From NCBI RefSeq assembly GCF_014650555.1, contig NZ_BMVE01000012.1, positions 62,001 through 126,000 on the forward strand: a stretch of DNA of 64,000 bases. Reading direction: 5' to 3'. Every line of letters begins with the position of its first letter. Position 1 is the stretch's first letter. The stretch is from Streptomyces goshikiensis. Its GTDB lineage: Bacteria > Actinomycetota > Actinomycetes > Streptomycetales > Streptomycetaceae. The notes below the pieces were generated by a model. That model was not told the origin of the DNA and did not search any database. It worked only from the letters and a program-made list of their open reading frames with translations. The position numbers and the translations under genes were made by a program. Shown piece by piece: positions 58,604 to 64,000 of this stretch.

Positions 58604-59112
58604 GATGGATCACCTGTGAGGCAGCAGTGAGTAGAGACCCGGTGATGTTGATCCGCAAAGCGTCCGTGGTAAAGCGCTGTACGGAATGCGGCTGGATTGC
58701 TGCGGCAAGGCTGAAGTGATGAGAGGGGAAGCGCCTGGTCACGAGGGTGGGCGGGGGCAGTCAGGTGATCAAAGTTGGCGTGGACGCGACCATGCGAGCG
58801 GACCGGTGCACGTGAACGCACCATTGCCGGTGGAGGACTGGGCAGAGGCAGCCTGGGTCGCGAGGCCGCCCCTGTGGGCCCGCTCCGTGGACTTCATGGG
58901 CGGCGCGGGGTCCCCGGAGCCGACGCCCTGAACCAGCGCGCTGCCGAGCTGCTGCGGGCCCGAGCGTGAACGGCGACCGTAACGCCGCGGCGGCCCGTGC
59001 GATGGCGCACGGTGAGGCGCATGACCCGGCTGGGCCGGCCGCCGGTGATCTGGCACGCCGAGTCGGCCGGAGGATACGGCGGCGCCTCGGACACCGTCGG
59101 CCGGGGCGCGGG
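58604..59112. other. 509-bp region without a recognisable gene
   Basis: It lies between the divergent-looking RHS start (58603) and the end of the ArsR gene (59113). Short frames on both strands (for example 58775-58969 plus and 58894-59094 minus) lack ribosome sites and domains. It should hold the RHS promoter. It may also contain decayed remnants, since sequence near 58930-59000 has coding-like composition without a start. Confidence 0.5.
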
Positions 59113-59460
59113 CTATTCGGACAGGCGGGTGGCTTCGGCTTCGGCGGCGGTCAGGATGCTGGTCAGGAGGCCCGGGAAGAGGGCTTCCAGGTCTTGGCGG
59201 CGCAGGGTGTTCATTTTGGCCGTGCCCCGGTAGGTCTGGCGCAGGACGCCGCTCTCGCGCAGGACGCGGAAGTGGTGCGTGGTGGTCGACTTCGTCACGG
59301 GGAGCACGAAGTGCGAGCACGCCAGCTCCGCCTCCGAGGCCGCCAGGTCCCGGACGATGGACAGCCGCATCGGGTCGGAGAGGGCGTGCAGCACTGCGTC
59401 CAGCCGGATCCGGGCGAGCTCCGGGTGGGGAAGGGTGCGGGCCGTGTCACGTTCCGTCAT
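59113..59460 (-). CDS. ArsR-type winged-helix regulator
   Basis: 115 residues. PELARIRLDAVLHALSDPMRLSIVRDLA is the opening helix pair, and VTKSTTTHHFRVLRESGVLRQTYRGTAKMNTLRR the recognition helix and wing. No Cys metal-sensing motif is obvious, so it probably senses an organic ligand or redox state. ATG 59460 has GGAG 7 nt upstream; ATG 59496 would extend it by 12 residues. It follows the Old Yellow Enzyme gene closely, with a GTACGAGAG operator copy in the 16-bp junction. Confidence 0.88.
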   Translation of the reverse strand: MTERDTARTLPHPELARIRLDAVLHALSDPMRLSIVRDLAASEAELACSHFVLPVTKSTTTHHFRVLRESGVLRQTYRGTAKMNTLRRQDLEALFPGLLTSILTAAEAEATRLSE

Positions 59461-59497
59461 GTCCCTGCTCCACTCGTTCGCTTCACCGGCTCCCATC

Positions 59498-59506
59498 GTA
59501 CGAGAG
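59498..59506. promoter_or_regulatory. GTACGAGAG operator copy before the ArsR-type gene
   Basis: The 9-bp word GTACGAGAG recurs here exactly as in the operator cluster upstream of the Old Yellow Enzyme gene (60707-60715). Its position just before the regulator suggests autoregulation. Confidence 0.5.
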
Positions 59507-59512
59507 CCCTGG

Positions 59513-60658
59513 CTACCAGGACCGGTGGTACGGGCTCGGCTGCCGGACCTCCCCGCCCAGCTCGGCGGCCGCCCGCCGAGCCCAGTACGGGTCGCGGAGC
59601 AGCTCGCGGCCCAGCAGGACCGCGTCCGCCTCGCCGTCGGCCAGGATCTTCTCGGCCTGCTCCGGGTCGGTGATCAGGCCGACGGCGGCCACCGGCAGGC
59701 CGGTCTCCGCCTTGACGCGGGCCGCGAAGGGCACCTGATAGCCGGGGCCGACGGGGATCCGCACGCCCGGGGCGAGGCCGCCGGTGGAGACGTCGAGCAG
59801 GTCCACGCCGTGTTCCAGGAGCAGCCCGGCGAGCCGGACGGTCTCGTCGGCGGTCCAGCCGGCCTCTTCCAGCCAGTCGGTGGCGGAGATCCGGAAGAAC
59901 AGCGGGAGTTCCTGCGGCCACACCGCCCGTACGGCGTCGACGACTTCGAGGGCGAAGCGGGTGCGGTTCTCGAAGGAGCCGCCGTACGCGTCGGTGCGCT
60001 TGTTGCTGTGCGGGGAGAGGAACTCCCCGATGAGGTAGCCGTGGGCGCCGTGGATCTCCACGACCTCGTAGCCGGCGTCCAGCGCCCGGCGCGCGGCTTC
60101 CGCGAACTGCCCGGTCACCTCGTGAATCTGATCGATCGTCAGCTCGTGCGGAACCGGGTCGCCCTCCGCGAAGGGGAGCGGGCTCGGCGCGCTCGGGAGC
60201 CAGCCGTGCGCCTCGGGGCCGACGACGCCACCGCCCTTCCAGGTCCGGTCGGTGGATCCCTTGCGGCCGGAGTGTCCGAGCTGGATCCCCGCGACGGCGC
60301 CCTGCGCCTTGACGAAGGAGGTGATCCGGCGCAGCGCCTCGACCTGGGTGTCGTTCCAGATGCCGAGGTCGTACGGGGAGATCCGGCCCTCCGGGGAGAC
60401 GGCGGTGGCCTCCTGGATGATCAGCCCGGTGCCACCGACGGCGCGGGCGGCGTAGTGCGCGAAGTGCCACTCGTGGGCGACGCCCGCGTTCGGGCCGAAG
60501 GCCTCGGCGCTGTACTGGCACATCGGGGCCATCCAGACCCGGTTCGGGATGGTCACCGAACGCAGGGCGTACGGGGCGAACAGGGCGGCGGAGGCAGCGG
60601 GGGCGGCGGGAGCCGCGGGGGCCACGGCGGCCGCGGGGGCTACGGGGGCAGCACTCAT
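59513..60658 (-). CDS. Old Yellow Enzyme, YqjM-like NADH:flavin oxidoreductase
   Basis: 381 residues. A low-complexity Ala/Pro head (1-25) precedes the FMN barrel: RVWMAPMCQYSAEAFGPN holds the redox-tuning Cys of the YqjM group, GIQLGHSGRKGS, EIHGAHGYLIGEFLSP (His pair binding substrate), and AVLLGRELLRDPYW (phosphate loop). YqjM-like enzymes reduce activated C=C bonds of enones, maleimides or quinones with NADPH. It is probably co-transcribed with the ArsR-type gene and controlled from the TACGAG cluster at 60707-60758. Confidence 0.93.
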   Translation of the reverse strand: MSAAPVAPAAAVAPAAPAAPAASAALFAPYALRSVTIPNRVWMAPMCQYSAEAFGPNAGVAHEWHFAHYAARAVGGTGLIIQEATAVSPEGRISPYDLGIWNDTQVEALRRITSFVKAQGAVAGIQLGHSGRKGSTDRTWKGGGVVGPEAHGWLPSAPSPLPFAEGDPVPHELTIDQIHEVTGQFAEAARRALDAGYEVVEIHGAHGYLIGEFLSPHSNKRTDAYGGSFENRTRFALEVVDAVRAVWPQELPLFFRISATDWLEEAGWTADETVRLAGLLLEHGVDLLDVSTGGLAPGVRIPVGPGYQVPFAARVKAETGLPVAAVGLITDPEQAEKILADGEADAVLLGRELLRDPYWARRAAAELGGEVRQPSPYHRSW

Positions 60659-60706
60659 CAGGGGTCTCCAGATGTCACCGGACGCGCGCCGGGAATCGGC
60701 GGCTCA

Positions 60707-60758
60707 GTACGAGAGCCACCGTACTACGAGTTTCCTCGTACTACGAGACCTCTCGTAC
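60707..60758. promoter_or_regulatory. TACGAG operator cluster upstream of the OYE gene
   Basis: Five TACGAG/CTCGTA half-sites in 52 bp: outer arms GTACGAGAG (60707-60715) and CTCTCGTAC (60750-60758) are perfectly inverted; inside lies the palindrome CTCGTA-C-TACGAG (60735-60747) and another half-site at 60725. The cluster is 49-100 bp before the OYE start and overlaps the end of the WS/DGAT gene. Confidence 0.7.
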
Positions 60759-62156
60759 AAACGCGTCCAGCTCGGCCCGCAGCGCCCCGGCCAGCGCGGC
60801 CAGGTCCGGCACGGCGGCCGCGTCCGCGACCAGCCCGTAGTGGACGGTGCCCTTGTACGTGGAGACCGCGATGGCCAGGGACTGCCCCCGGGCCAGCGGC
60901 GCGAGCGGGTAGACCTCGCGCACCGTGCTGCCGCCGAGGGTGAAGGTCAGGCCGGGCAGCGGGACGCTGGTGACGAGGATGTCGTAGAGCAGCCGGGCGG
61001 CCTGCGCGACGAGCGGACCGCCGAGGCGGTGCCCGAGCGGATGGACGTGGTCGGCGAGCAGGGCGACGGCCCCGGCGCCGCGGGCGGGCCCGGCCTCCTT
61101 GTTGCGGTCCATGCCGGCCCGTACGGCGTACAGCCGGCGCAGCGGGTCGCCCTCGGCGAGCGGGAGCCGGAGCAGGTAGCCGGAGAGCCGGTTGCCGGCG
61201 CCGGGGGCGGCTCCGGGTCTGCGGCGGGAGACCGGTATCAGCGCGCGCGGCCCCGCACCGCGGGGCAGGGGGTCGCCGCGCTCGGCGAGCCAGCGCCGCA
61301 GGGCGCCCGCGACCAGGGCGATCAGGACGTCGTTGACGGTGCCGCCGGCGGCCTTGCGGATCAGGTTGACCTCGTCGAGGTCGAGGGCGAGGCCCGCGAC
61401 GCTACGGCTGCCCGCGCCGGCCCCGGGCCCGGGCTCGGCGGCGACGAGCGCGTCCGGGACCCCGAGGGGCAGCCCGGCGCGGGCCACGGCGGCGCCGATC
61501 TCCAGGGCCTGGCCGAGGTCGTGGACGCGGGAGGCGAACACCCCGGGCAGCCGGCGCAGGGCGGCGCCGGGGCCGCGGGGGGCGGGCACCGGGCGCGCGG
61601 GGCCCCGTACGGCGGGGCCCGGCGCGAAGGGGGGCTGCCGGTCGAAGAGGCCGGCGGCGAGGGCCAGGGCGCCGAGGCCGTCGGCGAGGGCGTGGTGGAA
61701 CTTGAACAGCACCGCGAAGGAGTCCGGGCCGGGACCGGCCAGCACGTGCGCCTCCCAGGGCGGCCGGGTCCGGTCCAGCGGCCGCGCCATCAGCGGCCCG
61801 GCTGCCGCCCGCGGATCGACCGCACCCGCGCCCGCGGCTCCGGCGCCGGTCCCGGCGGCGCCGCCCCCGGTATGCGCGCCCGCGGCAGCGGCGTCGGTCA
61901 GGAAGACGTGCCGGGCCGGGTCGAAGTCCGGGTCGGGGGACCAGGCGGCCGCGCCGACGGGGAGCAGGACGTCGTGGATGCGGCGCCGCAGGCCCGGCAG
62001 GCCGGCGCAGCGCTCGGCGAGCAGCGCGGCGGCCCGGGCGGCCGCGTCCGGTCCGTCGGCGCTGAGGACGGCGAGGGCGCCGAGGTGCATGGGGTGCGCG
62101 GCGGATTCGATCCGCCAGAAGGCGAGGTCGAGCGGGGACAGGTGCTCGGGGGACAC
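60741..62156 (-). CDS. wax ester synthase/diacylglycerol acyltransferase (WS/DGAT)
   Basis: 471 residues. The catalytic HHxxxDG is present (LFKFHHALADGLGALAL), as are RPPWEAHVL, a PLW-type motif, and GGTVNDVLIALVAGALRRWL (ND motif). Actinobacterial WS/DGATs make triacylglycerol or wax esters from acyl-CoA as storage lipid. Two Gly/Ala-rich insertions (about 95-115 and 235-245) look disordered. The GTG at 62156 gives the usual MSPEHLSPLDLAFWRIE start. Transcribed toward the OYE gene. Confidence 0.92.
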   Translation of the reverse strand: MSPEHLSPLDLAFWRIESAAHPMHLGALAVLSADGPDAAARAAALLAERCAGLPGLRRRIHDVLLPVGAAAWSPDPDFDPARHVFLTDAAAAGAHTGGGAAGTGAGAAGAGAVDPRAAAGPLMARPLDRTRPPWEAHVLAGPGPDSFAVLFKFHHALADGLGALALAAGLFDRQPPFAPGPAVRGPARPVPAPRGPGAALRRLPGVFASRVHDLGQALEIGAAVARAGLPLGVPDALVAAEPGPGAGAGSRSVAGLALDLDEVNLIRKAAGGTVNDVLIALVAGALRRWLAERGDPLPRGAGPRALIPVSRRRPGAAPGAGNRLSGYLLRLPLAEGDPLRRLYAVRAGMDRNKEAGPARGAGAVALLADHVHPLGHRLGGPLVAQAARLLYDILVTSVPLPGLTFTLGGSTVREVYPLAPLARGQSLAIAVSTYKGTVHYGLVADAAAVPDLAALAGALRAELDAFVREVS

Positions 62157-62376
62157 GGAGTGCCTCTCGCGTGCGGCGGCAGAGGCCGGAAGTCAATCCT
62201 TTTCGGCCTCCTACGAGCAAGTAACCCGGGCGGAGTCGACACGTGGTCGACCCTTTCGGACCTCCCACGATCGTTCCTCGCCCACGCAGCGGGCGGCTTC
62301 CGGGCCGCTGTCGGCGGGGCGGTGCAGACTGGCTGAAAGCTGCCGTGAAGGACAACGCCGTCCGGAGGTGCCGGTC

Positions 62377-63480
62377 ATGACCGAGGTGCTCCTGCTCGCG
62401 GGAACCCGCAAAGGGCTTTTCATCGGCCGCCGCGAGGGCGGCGGTCCGTGGAAGTTCGACGGGCCCCATTTCAACGCCCAGGCCGTCTCCGCGGTCGCGA
62501 TCGACACCCGGGGGCCGGCGCCCCGGCTCCTGGTCGGCGGGGACAGCGCCCACTGGGGGCCCTCCGTCTTCAGCTCGGACGACCTCGGGGCGACCTGGCG
62601 GGAGCCCGCCGCGCCGGCCGTGCGGTTCCCGAAGGACACCGGGGCCTCGCTGGAGCGGGTCTGGCAGCTGCACCCGGCCGGCCCGGAGGCCCCGGACGTG
62701 GTCTACGCGGGGACGGAGCCGGCCGCGCTGTTCCGCTCGACGGACCGGGGCGAGTCCTTCGAGCTGGTCCGGCCGCTGTGGGAGCACCCGACCCGTGGGG
62801 GCTGGGTGCCGGGCGGTGGCGGTGAGGGCCTGCACACCGTGATCACCCAGCCCGGCGACCCCGACGCGGTGACGGTGGCGGTGTCCACCGCCGGGGTGTT
62901 CCGGACCCGGGACGGCGGGGCAAGCTGGGCTCCGTCCAACCACGGGGTCTCGGCGGTGTTCCTGCCGGATCCGGATCCCGAGTTCGGCCAGTGCGTGCAC
63001 AAGATCGCCCAGGACGCCGGGGACGGCGGGCGGCTGTACCTCCAGAACCACTGGGGCGTCTACCGCAGCGACGACGCGGGCGGCGAGTGGACCGACATCG
63101 GTGCCGGCCTGCCCTCCGACTTCGGCTTCGCCGTGGCCGCGCACCCGCACCGGCCGGACACCGCGTACGTGTTCCCGCTCAACGCAGACTCCGACCGGGT
63201 CCCGGCCGGGCACCGCTGCCGGGTCTTCCGCACCCGGGACGCGGGTGCCAGCTGGGAGCCGCTGTCGCGGGGCCTGCCGGCCGGGGACCACTACGGCACG
63301 GTGCTGCGGGACGCCCTGTGCACGGACGACGCGGACCCGGCGGGGATCTACTTCGGCAACCGCAACGGCGAGCTGTACGCGAGCGAGGACGACGGGGACA
63401 GCTGGCGGCTGCTGGCGGAGCACCTGCCGGACGTGCTGTGCGTCCGGGCCGCGGTACTGCCCGCGGGGATCGGCCAGTAG
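62377..63480 (+). CDS. BNR/YVTN-type beta-propeller protein
   Basis: 367 residues. It contains the Asp-box propeller repeats of sialidase/VPS10-like folds: SSDDLGATWREP, STDRGESFELV, TRDGGASWAPS, SDDAGGEWTDIG, TRDAGASWEPLS, SEDDGDSWRLL, six in all, with AGTRKGLFIGRR at the start. There is no signal peptide, so it is probably cytoplasmic. The family is widespread in actinobacteria without a proven reaction. The ATG at 62377 has GGAGG 8 nt upstream. Only 11 bp separate it from ung. Confidence 0.85.
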   Translation: MTEVLLLAGTRKGLFIGRREGGGPWKFDGPHFNAQAVSAVAIDTRGPAPRLLVGGDSAHWGPSVFSSDDLGATWREPAAPAVRFPKDTGASLERVWQLHPAGPEAPDVVYAGTEPAALFRSTDRGESFELVRPLWEHPTRGGWVPGGGGEGLHTVITQPGDPDAVTVAVSTAGVFRTRDGGASWAPSNHGVSAVFLPDPDPEFGQCVHKIAQDAGDGGRLYLQNHWGVYRSDDAGGEWTDIGAGLPSDFGFAVAAHPHRPDTAYVFPLNADSDRVPAGHRCRVFRTRDAGASWEPLSRGLPAGDHYGTVLRDALCTDDADPAGIYFGNRNGELYASEDDGDSWRLLAEHLPDVLCVRAAVLPAGIGQ

Positions 63481-63491
63481 AGTGACTCACC

Positions 63492-64000
63492 GTGGCAGCA
63501 CGACCGTTGAACGAGATCGTCGAGCCGGGCTGGGCCCGTGCTCTTGAGCCGGTGGCGGGGCAGATCGCCGCCATGGGCGACTTCCTGCGCGCCGAGATCG
63601 CGGCGGGGAGAACCTACGTACCGGCCGGGGCGAACGTCCTGCGCGCCTTCCAGCAGCCCTTCGACGAGGTGCGGGTGCTGATCGTCGGGCAGGACCCGTA
63701 CCCCACACCGGGGCACGCGATGGGCCTGTCCTTCTCGGTGGCGCCCGAGGTCAGTCCGTGGCCGCCGAGCCTGGACAACATCTTCCGCGAGCTGCACGCC
63801 GATCTCGGCACGGGCCGCCCGGCGAACGGCGACCTGACCCCGTGGACCCGGCAGGGCGTGCTCCTGCTGAACCGCTCGCTCACCACGGCCCCGCGCAAGC
63901 CCAACGCCCATCGCGGCAAGGGCTGGGAGGCCGTCACCGAGCAGGCGATCCGGGCGCTGGCCGCGCGCGGGAAACCGCTGGTGTCGGTGCTGTGGGGCCG
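63492..64000 (+). CDS. ung: uracil-DNA glycosylase, 5' part
   Basis: 169 codons visible, cut by the window edge; full enzymes have about 225. Family-1 signatures: motif A VGQDPYPTPGHAMGLSFS with the water-activating Asp, then PWPPSLDNIFRELHADLG and VLLLNRSLTTAPRKPNAHRGKGWE. It removes uracil from DNA to start base-excision repair. Pro after DPY (DPYP for DPYH) is what I recall for mycobacterial Ung too, so it is not odd. GTG 63492 is the start, just after the propeller gene. Confidence 0.93.
   Translation, partial: MAARPLNEIVEPGWARALEPVAGQIAAMGDFLRAEIAAGRTYVPAGANVLRAFQQPFDEVRVLIVGQDPYPTPGHAMGLSFSVAPEVSPWPPSLDNIFRELHADLGTGRPANGDLTPWTRQGVLLLNRSLTTAPRKPNAHRGKGWEAVTEQAIRALAARGKPLVSVLWG

Noticed and set aside
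58775..58969. 64-codon plus frame ending LNQRAAELLRARA
   Set aside because: The C-terminal helix looks plausible but there is no ribosome site, no family, and other frames overlap; it may be a remnant but cannot be supported.
63650..63720. DPYP instead of DPYH in the Ung active-site motif as a possible oddity
   Set aside because: I recall the same QDPYPTPGHA form in mycobacterial Ung, so it is a normal actinobacterial variant.

Overview
The window is a high-GC actinobacterial chromosome segment, almost certainly Streptomyces or a close relative. Third codon positions are nearly always G or C, GTG and TTG starts are common, and several families typical of the genus are recognisable from their proteins (DUF6643, DUF6332, DUF6421, DUF6986, DUF5134, Rv1733c-like). 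A mycothiol-dependent maleylpyruvate isomerase-like protein and a deazaflavin-dependent reductase also fit actinobacteria. I see about 60 protein genes and no rRNA, tRNA, CRISPR array, insertion sequence or integrase. Genus and family names rest on recognition of the proteins, not on a search.

Layout. 1-12.8 kb: an edge fragment, a small membrane protein, a VOC protein behind a SoxR-like promoter, an ADP-ribosylglycohydrolase, an aspartate/glutamate racemase-like protein, an HpnB-like glycosyltransferase, DUF6643, MOSC and Rv1733c-like proteins, a beta-helix/AAA+ fusion, a large membrane protein with a lipase-like GHSQG motif, and an SRPBCC protein. 12.8-21 kb: a Cds1-like PLP enzyme, an anti-sigma-type ATPase, a ROK regulator, AlkB, an MDMPI-like enzyme, DUF6332, a TetR/deazaflavin-reductase divergon, a 640-bp C-rich non-coding stretch and a secreted propeller protein. 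21-31 kb: a geranylgeranyl-reductase-like flavoprotein, M20 dipeptidase, MBL hydrolase, kinase-NUDIX fusion, LacI regulator, an HTH-WD40 protein behind a phased 10-bp repeat array, and DUF6986. 31-41 kb: etfB-etfA, flavin reductase, thioredoxin, a PlsC-type acyltransferase, an MFS exporter, a transglutaminase-like protein whose start lies in a hairpin, and the operon DUF6421-SDR-threonine aldolase. 41-49 kb: alpha/beta hydrolase and LLM monooxygenase divergent from a PadR regulator, a GDPD-like protein lacking key acidic residues, GNAT, DUF5134, M56 peptidase, PAP2 phosphatase and a TetR regulator. 49-64 kb: a secreted LVIVD protein divergent from a DUF305 lipoprotein, an FprA-like reductase, a 1,781-residue secreted RHS toxin with a putative immunity gene, an ArsR/Old-Yellow-Enzyme pair sharing an operator motif, a WS/DGAT acyltransferase, a BNR/YVTN-type propeller and the start of ung.

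Most of the region is ordinary core-type metabolism and regulation. The most distinctive parts are: (1) the RHS toxin, whose tip carries a HELYE motif, with a low-GC downstream partner; (2) the beta-helix/AAA+ fusion; (3) the HTH-WD40 protein with a seven-fold 10-bp phased repeat at its promoter; (4) the transglutaminase start codon in the loop of a perfect 13-bp hairpin; and (5) several regulator/target pairs whose operators can be read directly (SoxR-type, PadR, TetR, ArsR).
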